Of a stretch of 64,000 bases of DNA, positions 45,787-60,700 are shown piece by piece. How positions within the stretch are numbered: the stretch's first letter is position 1; each line of letters opens with the position of its first letter. Under the pieces are notes generated by a model. It was not told the origin of the DNA. It was given only the letters and a program-made list of their open reading frames with translations, and did no database searches. The position numbers and the translations under genes are program-made. The stretch comes from Ophioderma brevispina (taxonomy: Eukaryota > Echinodermata > Ophiuroidea > Amphilepidida > Ophiodermatidae), in contig JAMKCH010010299.1 in the NCBI GenBank assembly GCA_023653785.1, forward strand, positions 1 to 64,000, given 5' to 3'.

Positions 45787-48700
45787 AAGTTTACCTTTTC
45801 GTATAATGTAGAAATGGTAAATTACGGCAAACCGCCAAAAACCATATTGACCACGTTGGACAATTGTACACGTCCACAGCAAGCAAAGCCATTGAGTTTA
45901 ACTGACGGGTCTAAATGCTTATAACCGTTGCTTTTTCATAAAGTAACATAACCAATCCGTACCAACCTTTGTTGATAAATATTTCTATCACAATTATTGT
46001 CATGCCAGTACGTAACAGTGGTAGGAGGGGGCGCGTTGCCCCTCGCCCCATGGTCTGCAAAGGAAATAAGCTTAAGCTAGTGGCAAAGCAGGAAAGTGGG
46101 AAAAGGACAAGCAGAAATAGAGTAAAGACAAGAGAGGGAAGGGAGAGTAAGGATTCAACTGCCAAAGGAAAGACCAGATAGACAGTGAAATGTTGTTATG
46201 TTCAATATCAATGCCCTAGTATCCCCCCCCCACCCCATCAGATGACGAATACTTCGGTAGAAAATGTTGGTCAAAACAAACCGGGTTGTATTGCTAGGAT
46301 TACCCTGTACATATTTGCATCACAGTTTCAAAGAAAAGATACGTGAACAATTTTCGAACATTCATTTAAATTAAGCTTCAAAGTTATGGGTGCAGGCTTC
46401 CATAAGTTTGCTATTGTTATCATCATAATTCAAGATTATGACAATCGTTGATATTTGAAGTTTACGCAGAGGTATCAAAGCAAACAAAAGAGGTCCAAGA
46501 ATACTTGTTAAACTAATTCAAAGTTTATTTGGCCATGTCCCATACATGCTACATTGATTCGTGACAGAGTGATAAATGAGTACCTATCTTTAAGATAGCA
46601 TAACTTCTCAATGCCAAGGTTTGCAAAATAAAATTCAAAATTTCACTAGTAGGGGCAAATAATCGTGTTTTGTATTGTGAGAGTCATATCTTCATTAGAG
46701 TTTCCCAACTGCTCTAGAAGAATTAAACAAAACGAGTGTAATCTTTTTGACTCACCCTGTATATGCCTGTAATCATACCCTCTGGCGCGTTCCGACGCCC
46801 GTATCAAGTTAATAAAAATCTAACGCATGCGCAAAAAATTTCACATCAACAAAATCATGAATTAGTGGTCCGAATTAACGAAATAGCGGCCCTTATTGGA
46901 CCAATTTATCAATGGTCTCTCGATTAAGCTAAATTTATGTATTGAAAATCAAAACACCAAATTTAATGGCGTTTATTCACGATGTTTTATGTCGCTGTAT
47001 ATTCGACAACCTGGTGCTATTTTAACACAACATTCTATTTCCGGAAAAATTGTTTGTAAATTATTTTTGGACGTTTATCTTTAGCATTTTTTGTTTTACT
47101 TCTTTCTGGCAAATGCTCCTTTTCCGAAGGAGGCACTCACATATGAAATGGAACACAGGTGTAAGGCTGGCGCTTTCGAACTCAGGGGAAATCGGTGACA
47201 GTGGACATGCAAAACATAGTGATCTTTGGGTGAGAGCCAAATTGACCATAAATAGGTTTTTTTGGGTGACAAATTTGCTATATTTTTTCCAAACAATGGG
47301 GTCCTTGAGTAAAAATAGGAGTACCCCTGGGCCGAATCCTTTTAAAATGCTACCCGTGCTATCTAGTGCTTAACGGATGGGCCGATTTCAGCCAAAATTG
47401 GTAAGAAAAACCACTGACCCATGCCACATAAGGTGTGTTCCCAGTTTGGGATCAATGGTCATGTACGCCGATTAAAGGGATTAGCAGCGATATTGCGAGA
47501 GAATCGAAAAAAGTGGAAATGCATTTGTTTTAACTTATAAATCAGGGATAAGTGTGTACAACTCCATATAATTGCTCTAATGTTGAAACAAACCACCAAA
47601 TAGTGGAAAAAATGAAGTATTTGAGGAAATTTGTCATACCGTCTCCCGCAAATAGATATACAGCGATGACGTCTCAAAATCTACAATAAACAGCTGATTG
47701 TGGCTTACACTAGCACAGATTAAACACAGATCAATAACGTTTGTGTTTAAGGTCAAACTGTATTGATCATGGTACACAATCTGGGATGTTCACCAAGAAA
47801 GGCTTTTTTGATTTCAAGTCGGAATTTTGATACGCACGTATAGAAATTAAAGAATCAGATAAAAAGTCCTGCCTTGTCTTTAATACACGGATTTCAAGCC
47901 AACCACTTGCAGGTTATGCTTGCATATCCATGCCAGTAACAAAAATACAAAAATATGAATTTTGATGATTTTTTTTATGTTTCGGATTAGCAAATCGCTG
48001 CTAATCCCTTTAAAGGGGCATTCTCTGAAAATTTATGAATTCCTTCTTCTTCCGTCGTTCCAATGGGAATTCTTAGGAGAAAAGAAGGATAATAACCAGA
48101 ATACTTTAGTGTGTTTTGTTAAAGGTATTGGCAAGTGAGACACAGGTCCAGTTGGGAGAGGGATGCAGTATTAAATTGGGCTCAAAATTATGTGCAACTG
48201 ATATTTTCATTTATATTATTCTATCTACCTACATACATAACTACCTACCTAGGTACCTACCTACTCACCTATCAGCCTAAACATCTTCCTACCGACTGCG
48301 ACCTATATCTGTGGTCAATCATGCACTGCCAATGTGTTTTCATTATTTTACAAAGAAGTTGGTTAAAACATTTATTCACGTTAATTGTTTTATCTTTCCT
48401 CTTCACAGGTAGAGTCAAAACCGTACGTCACTGTCCAAGAGTTTTTCTCCAATGGCTTCATCTTGGTGGTTGTTATCTTTATTGCCAATGTCATCCAGTA
48501 TTTCTCGTTCCAGCAAAATGTATACCTAAGTAATGTTGTTGGTGTGCATATACGGACATCCCTACAGGTCAGAATCGTAAATATTTTCCAATAATATTTA
48601 TATCAAGCACATTTAAAACATAAAATATTTAAAATGACATAATACTTATAGAATTGTATATCGGATCACTACTAAAATATGGTGGAGCAATCCATATGTT

Positions 48701-51700
48701 TTTACCAAGGTAGCTAATATCTTAAAGCAACATACGAATGACGTTATAAATAGGCGTGGAAGTTATTGAATTGAACAAAGACAGTTGTTTTTTATACTAA
48801 AAAATTAGTAGATATATATAGTGTTTATCTGTTAAATACAGACATCCTTCGCTGTGTAAGTTTCCAATTGTGTTTTATGTTTTGTCCAGATGCGAAACGA
48901 TACTTATTAATATAAAGGTTTCTTTAATAGAAACGTTTGTGTCATTTGTTGATTTTTCCAATAAGGTTATACTTTTAATTCGATTTTCTTTAATTGTCAC
49001 TACCCTAAATTTATATTATGTTACCATGGTTATCAATATTCTAAAATATTAAAAAAATAACCAATTTTGTGTGCACCATTTGGTTTCTGTTTTTCAGACA
49101 ATGGTATACGACAAATCATTGCGACTATCAAGTTATGTAATTTCCGGAGGGAGTATGACGGTTGGACAGATCACCAATCATATGTCCGTTGACGCGTTTA
49201 ATATGTTCTTCTTTTCACAAAAAATGCAGTATCTGTGGGCAGTTCCATTCAGGGTAAATATATATTGTAGTTTACGGATTATTTTCGTATTTAAAGATTC
49301 CTCACCATTGGTGCTCTTGTTTATGTATTGTACAAAAAAATACTAAGTTAATGAAAGCTTTAGTAAAATGAACTAATATGTTGTGCACCATGAATTTGAA
49401 AACAGTAAAGGTACAGCCTCAATATTCGTTCATTTCTCAATTTCAACTGACACCATTTGTTTAAAATGATTACAACTATTTCTTACTTTTACAGTTAATT
49501 TCCGTGGCCTGTCTCCTATACTTACAAGTTGAATTAGCCACGTTTTTAGCATTTGCAACTCTGCTGATAGCAGTGCCAACACAGTTGATAACTACTCGCC
49601 TCCAGGCACTAAAACAGAAAATTGTGATGGTATGTAACACTCTTGAATATTAACTCATTAGATAGTTTGTTTTACCAGTTTCTAATTGCAATTAATATAC
49701 TATAAGATTGGTTAAAGCAATAATTCGCCAAATTTATATGTGACTTAAACAAAAACCGATAACCTGTTCAGTGTAAGATGGAACATGGCTCATTCTTTTT
49801 TGCCACTTAATTCTATTATGCAATTTTGTCAGAGGAAGGATACAACTTAGCAACTATAGTAATTTACTCTAGCGTGCCTATGACCTTGAATGGGACTTTA
49901 AATTTGGGTTTCAATTGTACTTTTATCAAGGTAATGTTTCATTTAGAAGGGAGACACACTTTCGCATTATTGTCACCCCCAATTTTTATGAAAGCATGTC
50001 TTCAACAAATTTTAAGTTTGATATCATTAGATCATTTGGATTCAGTTTTGTAATATCATAGTAAAAACAAATTATACTGCTTTCATAGACCATAAAGTCA
50101 CAAAATGGCATGCTGATTGAAAAATGTTACTCAAGCCGTTCAAAGCTAATTATCATCAACATCTCAGGTGTATTTGAGAAAACAATTGAGGGTGCGGCCT
50201 GCGATCAAAATTGTAATATTTAATGTATGTACATGATGAAACAGGCGTAGACGCCAGGAACACAGTGCAATCAAATGCACCCTAATTGCCTGGTTCGAAT
50301 TCCAGTAGAGAGACTCCTTCTCGGTCCGTTCTGTGCAAATTTGGTTTCCGATCTATGATATGCTCATCTTACGATTTTCTCCCGTTGACCTCCATGTACT
50401 GAATTTAGAAGTGCGTAAACAGGCCGTCTTATGGAACGCATCTTCATTGGGTGATTAAGTCAGTGTAGCAACAGGTCTGATTCTTTATTTGTAACATTTG
50501 TATCTGGTATTAAAGTATACTCTGAAATTTTCAAAAAATAAAAAATTGGAAATATTTAAAAATAGTAACTCTTTTACTGCATGGTCGTTTTCGTTCAGAA
50601 ATTGGCGGACAACGCCTAAACGTAATGAGATGCTCTGGGGATAAAACTTCTTAAATTATACGGATGGAGGAGATCGTTTTGTGAAGGGATGAAGCTGTAA
50701 GGAATGAGGAGAGTCTTCTGTATTCTAAAATATAATGGCTGCTATTGTTTTAATGGTAAGTGATAAGTTACACGCTACAGGCTGAGGTCTTGGTCTTCCA
50801 TTTAATTCCTACCAAAGTAAAAGCAACATAAACATGCTGAGATAGTCAAATACACCCGGACCCCTTAAGTGAAAAATAATGTAAGAAAGAGTGATGGTTG
50901 CAACAATTTGTGTGTTAAAGTGTTCCAGAACCGAGAGGGAAAAGGTGGTTGAACAATGACAATCAATCGAATGAAAATCATTTAATACAAAACAAACGAG
51001 TTATCCTAGGGACCATGAACATCAAGCATGTTTTACATTTTAATAAGTTTTGGTGTATAATTACATCCTTTTCTTAGTATTCTATCTTATGAAATGCATT
51101 ATATCTATTCATTCTTCAGTTTGGGTTGTCCAGTGCACTCCAGTCGTTATGAATCTGGCTGTAAGTATGATGTTTACCCCTATGATGTTTATGTAACAAT
51201 AGATCCCCGTCTCTAAATACTTCATCAGTAGCAAGTATTGTTGTGTGATAAATTTTGGGATATCCTCACATCCGAATGAATTTATTTCATGTTTTCTCCT
51301 AAAGAACAACTTTGTGATTATTCTCCAAACACCCTTTAGCTCTAAGATTTCACAGGGTAAATGAGAAAATTAGTAGCTTTCTTCAGACATTAACGTTTTG
51401 GCCACATTTAGTAAAATTTGGGGTTTGGGGACGAGACTATTAGCAATCGGGCCATGGACCTTAAAGACCTAAGGAAAACATATCAAGACCCTCAAATTCT
51501 AGTCCTTTATGCCAATTTTGAGAATTTGTATGATGGACTGTCTGTAAGATGGTTTTGCTATACAGGGCGAGTCTAAAAAGTATAATCAAATTGAGCGATT
51601 TCTGTATGGAAAATCCTCTGTGCTGTTCAAAAAAATTCTTTAGGTATATCCACTGTTTTCTCAGCTCTCACAGAAGAAATACGGCTTTAAAATAGACTCA

Positions 51701-54700
51701 CTCGTTCAAAAGTTACTGTTGCAGAAGTGATAGTACCTGATGTGAAAGAACGAACAAGTTATACCGTGTCCCAAAAAAACGCAACACTTGGTGGCAGGCG
51801 CCATAAGTTTTGAACAAAGCACGTGACTACTTATTCTTTGTTCTAGGGTAAGATGGGACTGTTAGCTAATATTCCTGAAAATTTCATAAAGATAGAGTCA
51901 ATAGTTATTAAGATATGACCCCAACAATCAAGTAACCCGCAGAACCCATTTTACAAAAATGAGGAGCTGGTTAACCAGAAGACTGGCAATGAAGAACAGA
52001 AAGGCAAATACAATATTGATCGCAATCAACATTTACTTGCCCAAATTTCTTGCAGAACAACTTCTACTGGTCAAATGGCTGCCTTTACATAATTATTTAT
52101 TTAACTGATAATAATAAAACATTAATTTTATTGGTGAAAAATATGTTTCAAGGAGATAGAAGTATACTAGTCATAGACAACCCACATTACATAAACGATA
52201 AATGCGTCGGGCTGCAAACGGCTGCAAAATAATGTTAAAAGTACAACCTAATGTTTCAACACCAAACTCTGAACAATATCAGGTATATTCCTTCTGATTC
52301 TGTCATTACTTTTGGTTAAGATAACTCTTTGTGTCCGTCACAAAATTAGGATGATGATTAGCTCTAAATCCAATGCAGTCTATTTGGACAATACCATAGT
52401 TTGTTGATCATACAGTCCTCCTAATTTTGATCTTTTAAGTGTGTTAACATGCATGTTTTTTAGCTATTATTACCAATTTGAAAACATTCATATTTTAAGG
52501 GAGGGGTATGGGGTCTGAAGCAGTGAACCTTGAAATGATTTTTCTTCCTCTCTTAATTTTTCCTATAAATATGGTATACTTACACGTTACACACACATCA
52601 TATTGTAGCCCCTGTCACAAGTGTTTAAAAATTCCTGTCAATATTTTTCTCTGGTTGCCCATGGTAACCACGTAGGCCCTCTGATTGGCTAAACACTAGA
52701 ACGGACGGAACTAAATAACTAAACAAGCTAATGGGTCCGAAACTTTGGTGGCATGTGCAGGGGATAATTCCGCAGTGAACCATGAAGACCCGGATTTTTT
52801 GAGAATACCGTTTGCCATGGCAACCGGCAATCGACCAATCACATAATTTCAATGGCGTAATTTGAATTTGTAACAAAATTTTGAAAATCGGGCCTTCATG
52901 GTTCACTACCCTGTATTTGCGAATATTTGTGCCAAATTTTCATGTGCAGAGCATGTAGCGTTCCCTAGTAACTTTTCGTTTTCGTTTGGGTTGTTTGCGT
53001 AGTTTAACAAAACGAGTTATAAGACTTCGAAACATTTAGACAAAATTGAGGCGCTTTTGAATGTGAAATATGACTTTTTTTTAAATTTCATTTTATACTG
53101 ATCATCATAATTATTAACGAAAATCATCGAAATCGGTGCATCCATTGCCGGTATTAATGTTTAAAATAAGTTTTTCTTAAATATCGCAGGTGAGAAACAA
53201 TAAAATACATAAAAAATACTTACCCAGTACATTTAATTACTTTACATTATGGACAAAATAATATAGTATTTATTTACTTCGACTTAGCCAAAATAAATGC
53301 GTTTAATGGCGTATAAATAATATCCTTTTAAAATATCTTAAATAAACCCATTTAAATTTTCACATGAAAAGTAATAGGAGACTATGCGTTTTTGACAATT
53401 TCGCGTACAACCCTGCGTCACTTTGACTTGATCAGCATACTCGTGAACCGAATGTCGATTGCGATCGAATAAAAAGCATTTTGTAGATTACATCGACACA
53501 ATTAAGCCATTGCATTATCCATTTTCGTAAATGGACATTTTTTTTACCAAAGTCAGAAGACCCCATACCCCCCTTATATTTGTTGGCAGCACCTGTCTTT
53601 TAAAAACGTGGAAATGGTGGTTGGACTTAGAGTTCATATTGGTGGTTCTGGCGCAAAACGTACAGTGCCGTACTTGTAGTTAATAGCGACCTCAATTTGG
53701 TTAAATGGTCCTGCAGGTCACTTGATTCTGGATCATACTTAACAAATATTAACTCTACTCTTTATAACTTTTCAGGGATATAGCTAACAGTCCCATCTTG
53801 CCTTACAACAAGAATAAGTCAGTTACGTGCTTTTGTTCAAACTTATGGCGCCTGCCACCAATGGTTTCGTTTTTTTTTTTTTGGGGACCCAACGGTACAC
53901 TAGTGAAACCAATACTAATTCCTAGTTTATCTCAGCGGGGTGGGGTTTACATATCCTCCATTAATCACACATTAGGAATAAACTCAAAAAATCCTTCCCC
54001 CACCGGCCCACAATAAAAAATGTATTTATTTTTTTTATTTAAACTTTCTTTAGGCAGGGTAGCCCCCCTTCAGTTGACCAAGAGCACTGATTCCATGGAG
54101 GCCCTGCACTTGCAATATACCCATTTTACATTGGACAGAATATAAGATAAGAAATACAATGAACTAAATACATACATGAGTAAATATGAAACTACAGAAC
54201 ATCTACAGCAGTACAAGAATTGCTAGTGGGAATTTACAAATGTATTGCTTCCGGCAATATAGCCTGCATAACGAGCGGGTTGAAGAATTTCATTGAATCT
54301 TAATATCTACATCATTCATACACGTGTCCTACTTAGCATTTGAATGCTTCGTGCCAAAGTGTTAATCAATTTTTGGGAAAGCCCACACACGCTGCATAGT
54401 ATTATGATAGTAATGAGTCTCAAGTTGTACAGTCATGTGCAATTTGTTTGTTGGCTGAAAATGGATAAATTCACAAATAAAATGTGCAGTTGCAGTTCTT
54501 GCTCATATAGGAAATTTAAAATTCTCTATGAAAGCTGATAAACAGAGTATCCAACACAGGAATTAATTTGGTAAAATCATTAAGGTCTTCATAAAAAATC
54601 ATCATTTGGTTGTACTTTTAGACTGTAGACGAAGCGTGTGCCTGTAAAATCATCTTCTGATATATTAGTAATTGGTCGAAGGTTTCTTTTTAACGTTAAT

Positions 54701-57700
54701 ATTATTATTTATTATTATCATAATAGAATTAAGAACTCGATTTGACAGTTTATTGACACTACCCCGCAGGTCTTTGCTTCGTTACCCTTATATAACTGGG
54801 AAAAACGTTGGAACCAAACAAGGACATTCCTGCTCTTCATTGTATGAAGTGCTAATGGAACCTATGTATTTTGTACCTATGGTTACATCGCTTCTCGTCA
54901 TGCATCGTGCATCACGGAGACTTCAGAGGTTCTTCTTGGCACCAGAAACAGAAAGGGTCTCGAGAGAAGTTGACTGGAGAGGCATTTCAACTTGAAACAG
55001 GCTACACAGGGTGCCATTAAACTATAAAAACAATCAAGTATTCTAATATCCTAATAAATGTTGAAAGGAACCACCTCTACTTATTTGAAAACAATTGGAT
55101 GTTTCCATTGTGTGGAAATTGCATTAAAAATAATATAATAACCAACGACATTTGTATAGCAGCCTTTTATGAACGGATTCAAAGCAAGGTGCCTATTATT
55201 ATTAATATTACGCTGCCATCAGGAAATCGTCACAATCATTTCGCTTCATCTTGGCGGCACAGGCCCGAGCCAAGCCACCTCCCCATCCCCATTGTGATAT
55301 ATTCATTTAGGTAATAGCTCCCAGATCGCTTGGGTCAAATAAGGGTAATTTAGATTAAGTATCTTGCCCAGGCGATGGGATTACAAACCGTGGCCTCGGA
55401 GGGACTCGAAACTCACGGTCTTAATGATCACGAGTCCTGCGCTTTCCATGGCCCACAAGTGGAATGTAATCACAAGTAAAATAAGGTTAGTTGGACAAGG
55501 TACAATGTATAGTTACCAAGTTACAACACAACAACCCTATACCACTACGAGGTATAGGTGGGTAGTACTAATGAGGTGCGTCGTCGCGTAACTAGTAGAT
55601 TCAAATTGCAGTGATGGTTCGGCTGACGAAAACTTTCCTTATTTTTAATTGTGAGAACATACAAACAATGTGAGACCATTTCCACTGAAATCAAAGCATG
55701 TTTTACTATTTGACCCCCCCCATGTTAGAAGCTAAATTTTAAAGGGAGAAAACCGTCCTAAGACTAATGCATATATCGCTGATTAAAAAAAAATTATTAT
55801 GTTGAACACCTACGAGTGGTTATGGGAAAACAGAATTTCACTAACCATTAAAAATGAATTAAACATTTGTCTGACCATGCGCTAATTTGAATTCGCGCTA
55901 GTGTATATGGAGATATGTATATGTGTTAAGCGATACTGATTCGGCACCGTAGCGTCATACACCTTCTCACGTGGCGCTTTCATTAGTGACCCATTTCCTA
56001 TGGCCGTATGACGCAAACGTGCGACAGTTATCCAAAATAACACATTATACAATAGCCGAATTTTAAAAAGCGCATGTCGACTAGAAGATGGTTTTTTTAA
56101 TTCATGTGCTAGGAAAATAAATCCGTTGACGAAACACTCGATTATGTGGTCAATTAATATTTTATAGAGTAGATTGTATAATAGTATTCGTTTTGTACGG
56201 GTTCTCTTTAACGGTGTTCAGCTTATAAATCCATAGGGGTAAGTTGCGAGAAGCAACAAACTATACATTTTTTATCCGTATGATCATACGAACAATTTGG
56301 TATGAAATTTCAACAAAATTGACCACTTTTCAATTTGACCCTGTATAATCTTCTGCGAGCCCCTAGCTCGCCTTAAGTACCCCTACAGAATGGTCATCAT
56401 ACATTTTCGTGAATGTCATAGTAGGGTAGCCCTGGTTATAAATGATCTTTGCCCCCCCCCCCCGGTGAACCGAACCAACATGCCGGTCATCCACTACAAT
56501 ATCCATTTATACTTTGTAGGTATACAAACCTTTTTTTAATCCTTTGGTTACCTTTCTACAGGCAATCCAAGTTCATTTCATTTTTGACACCTGTATATGG
56601 CTTGATCCCTCTTGGATGCCGCCCACACTTTCGCGAGGGGCATCTCCGCTTAAATTGTTCATGAAACTTCATGGGAAGACAAATCGACTTGTAGTGGGGT
56701 AAGGCTATGGGTACGGGTATGGGTACGGGTCCGAGGCCATGGGTTGGGTACGGTACGGGTACGAGACCGTGGGTCCGGTAAGGGTCAGGTCCCAGACCAC
56801 GGGTACGGTATGGGTACGGGTCCAACTTGTGTCAAAGTCATGGGTAGGGTACGGGTCCCAATACCATGGGTCTACGGGGCTATGGGTACGGGTCCCACTT
56901 ACGACAAAAAAAAAAAAAAGCTATAACTAAAAACCTCCATGGGTCCGGGTACGGGTACAGTTTTGCCCCATGCGGTAGGGTACGAGTATTGGGTACGGGT
57001 ACAGACCTTTGCGTAGATAGCTGGTACATATAAGTGCAAGAGTTTCAAAACTTAAAAGACACTAGTGATGTGATCCACCGGAAAGAAGTCAATTATATTT
57101 GATTTGAAATGTTGCAGAGGAATAGATACGAATAAAGGGTAAGTCTGTGGAAACCTTATAAGTATTTTTAGCAAATGAAAAAAAGTGGCAGAAAAGGAAA
57201 GAAATCAGTACTTTCAACCTATATGGTCACTATCCAATAGTTGCTATGCAGTAATGTAAGTTTCCCCTATGGTAATAAAAGTTATTTCAATTATTGGGGA
57301 CAGTTAATGATGACTCGAACAGTGCAAATATAATGGTTGAAGCACCTGAGGCAGTACCTCTGTGTATGGAGGAGCTAACATCAGTGCAAAAAATATTTAG
57401 GGAAAAACTTCCTTGTTGCACCTTTCACATTCATCAAAGTAAACAAACATTAAACTCAATAATATCCATTAAACAAAGAATACCGGGCAGTTCAGTTTAG
57501 TTTGTTTGTTTTTTTTAAACTTTTACAGTAGGGTACGGTAAGAGTATGGCAACAACAACATGGAAACTGTTATGGTTACAAGGCCATGGGTATGGACGGA
57601 TATGCGTCTGAGGAGACCATGGGTATCGGTAAGGGTCCAAACCGTGGTATGGGTAACTGGTCCAAGACAATGTGGTATGGGTACGGGGATGGGTCCGAGA

Positions 57701-60700
57701 CCATGGGTCCGGGTACGGGCCGGGTCCAATCACAAGACCATGTGGTACGGTTACGGGTACGGGCTCGAGACCAGGGTACGGGGTACGGGTCCGGGTGCAG
57801 CATGTGATAAAGTCATGGGTACGGGTAAGGGTCCGAGACTATGGGTATGGGTACGGGTACGGGTACGCAATTTTGTACCCGGGTACGGGTACGGGTATGG
57901 GTACGGGTACTACAAGTCTGAGACAAATCCACTGAGAAATAATGCTCTGCTCTCCACGGTCACAAAATTGATCGAGATGACCCAACTATGTAATGAAATG
58001 TAACAATGTTCAAATAAGTAGGCATGGTTGTTGTATGGGTTAATTTCAGTATTTTTCTTTGATCAGATGGTGGACTCTTCCTTTATGATATTATCTCTCT
58101 TTTCAAACGTACTACAGAAACGACCTTCAACTCTTTTGCATCCAGTGAAGATCCAAGATGAGAAAACACCACTTGTGACCAATGTTCCCAGTACAACTGA
58201 TTATGAGAGTATTGTTTCTCCAACCGAAGAAGAAGCTGCCCGATTTCCAGGGAGATCAACAGATCCATATGCTATCAAGGTTTACATCCCTTTCGCTCTT
58301 TCTTATTAAATGCACTGTGGGAAATTATGTTCTTAAATTTGCAGTGTGGAATGCTAAACCATTTCTCAAACCTTCGATGAAACTTGTAGTAGCTATATTC
58401 ATATAAGCAAAGATAATCGTCAGTGCACTTTTATCATATCTCATGAAGCAGTTATTTTTTAATATCGACGTAGTTGGTGTAAACATGTCTAATCGCGTAT
58501 TTTGGTTTGACTCTATGTTTCAGATTAATAACGGCAGTTTCACCTGGGATAACGAAAGTTATTTACCTGTTCTTGAAGACATCAATTTGAAAATCCCACA
58601 TGGTAAATGACTCCTATAATTATGATATTCGAATAACTTTATCAAACGTACGCGTAATGTATTGCATACAGTATTAAATCAGTGTTCGTTGCCATACTTG
58701 TTTTGAGAGTAAGCTACGGTGGTCAACACGAAAATAGCCATTCGTTGAATCACAGTCGATTCTGCATAAACGTTTTAAATGATTTATGTAATGACCAACG
58801 GTATGCACTAGTTATTGACAATGAACCTTAAATAGCTTTGGTCTCAAATCATCTAACAAAGATGGCACATAGCAGTACAATAGTGCAAATAGCAGCATTG
58901 GTATATACATCCCAAACTAAAAAAGTAGTATGTTATTTGTAACCTCTATTGACCCCATAATGACATGTGACTTCATGTGGTTCATTTGATCATCGGCAAT
59001 GATATACATTTAAATCTCTAGAAATCTCTCTTTGTATATTCAATCTATGGAAGAAGCATATTTTGTATGTGTGTTTCGTCAATGACTGTAAAATGAACTT
59101 TGACCGCGATCAATGAACACTTATAGATATGTGAGGGGTGTGTGTTTGCACCTGGAATGGGGAATTCTTTTGTTCACAAACGAATTCCACGTTTCACATA
59201 CAAGTACATCTAACATCTAATATCTGACATCTAATCCTTATGTATAAAACAATACGTGACAATGGAGCACTTTGCAATTTTTCGTCAATAACAGAAAATG
59301 GCCACTAAGGCAAACAAATAGTTTGTCTCAGCTTCCCGCTAAATTAGATGTCTCTAGGAAAATAGTTAGTTAGTTACACCAAAGATTTAAATCCGGTTTT
59401 GTCCCGTCAACGAGGGTGGCCGGATACACCTCACACTCTGCAATACTGCTGTGTGAGGATTTATTGGAGCAAAAGATAATTGACCGGATGCCCTTCCTGA
59501 CGCCAATCCACAGTTTTTTGGTGGTGGGCCTAGCCTTTGGGGCAACTATGCCCACCATACAAGGCAGCATGTGCTGGATGGCCGCCAAGGTCTCCAGAGT
59601 TGACGCCCTTGTAGGTAGATCTTCTTTTTCATTCTACCAGAGTAACCAGCTACCCTCCTCATCAGATTTCCTAAAGAAAATAGATGGGGGTGGATGGTTT
59701 AGCCGCCGAAAATATTATTGTTTTACTCATGTTTACCAACCAAGAGTAGCAAGTTGTTTTAAATCGTGCATATGATGCTGTAAACATTATATAATTTAGG
59801 AATATAATACATACCTCTCAATTGTTCAATGTCGTATCCCATATAGGTGAGCTGACAATGGTGATAGGACCAGTTGGTAGTGGTAAATCTTCGTTGCTGT
59901 CTGCAATTCTAGGTGAAATGACAACATTGAATGGTTCGGTTACATTTGGTGCGAGAACGTAAGTAATTCACACAAATACTTATTCACAATGAGATTGTTA
60001 ACTTTGACTTGCACTTTGAATATAGCCTAAAACGCTACGTATATACTATTAGTTATCCCCTGTTTGTTCACGCAATACAGAAAAAATATCTATAGTAGGG
60101 GACTGTAGTGAACAGATCTTATGTGAGTGTGCAAATCCGGATAAATTGTGAATTTTGGTACACAAGTACTTTATACATTGATAATAAAAAAAATTGATGG
60201 AAGCACTTGCCACACCCCTTTCATGGCCCCCAGCTTGGATTTCAAGGTTACACAGGGGTAAAATTTGTAAAATGTTCCGATTGTGTTGAAAAGCACACCA
60301 TGATGTCTGTCTAGTTACAAGGATTCCAAAAAGGTATAGTTTATACTACCTGTGACTTATAGTTTAGGAATTATGGGGTAAAAACTGTAAAAATGGCAAA
60401 AAAGGCAATTTTGGTTTGTACAGGGGTCAAATAACACTATATAGATGTTAGGGTGTGATGTTTTGCAAACCGGATTGGGGAATTCTTTTTGTTCACAAAC
60501 GAATTCCACGTTTCACATACAAGTACATCTAACCTCTAATATCTGACATCTAATCCTTATTATAAAACATACGTGACAATGGAGCACTTTGCAATTTTTC
60601 GTCAATACATACATGTGCCATAAGCAAACAAAATATTTTGTCTCAGCTTGCCCGTAATTAGATTCTCTAGGAAAATAGTTTATTTAGTTACACCAAAGAT

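Larger units (their letters stand above)
45222..48408. other. Gene 2 intron 3
   Basis: Contains a 29-base poly-A at 45,754-45,782, a C-run near 46,226, a TTAA MITE at 47,472-48,013 and a (CTAC)n tract. No exon recognised. Confidence 0.45.
51162..54769. other. Gene 2 intron 8
   Basis: About 3.6 kb, of which the long-TIR element described separately occupies about 2.1 kb. No extra exon is required because the phases and family alignment of exons 8 and 9 join directly. Confidence 0.5.
54957..58117. other. Gene 2 intron 9
   Basis: About 3.2 kb, holding a minus-strand SINE and two GGGTAC minisatellite blocks. An open frame at 57,294-57,500 between the blocks has protein-like composition, but no donor or homology supports it. 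Confidence 0.45.
59155..60470 (+). repeat. 1.3-kb tandem duplication, copy 1 (contains intact Walker A exon)
   Basis: Starts GGGGAATTCTTTTGTTCACA and is repeated from about 60,477, where the same bases recur. It includes an interspersed repeat (59,370-59,720), the NBD1 Walker A exon and a stretch at 60,070-60,450 that also occurs inverted at 61,990-62,345. Confidence 0.85.
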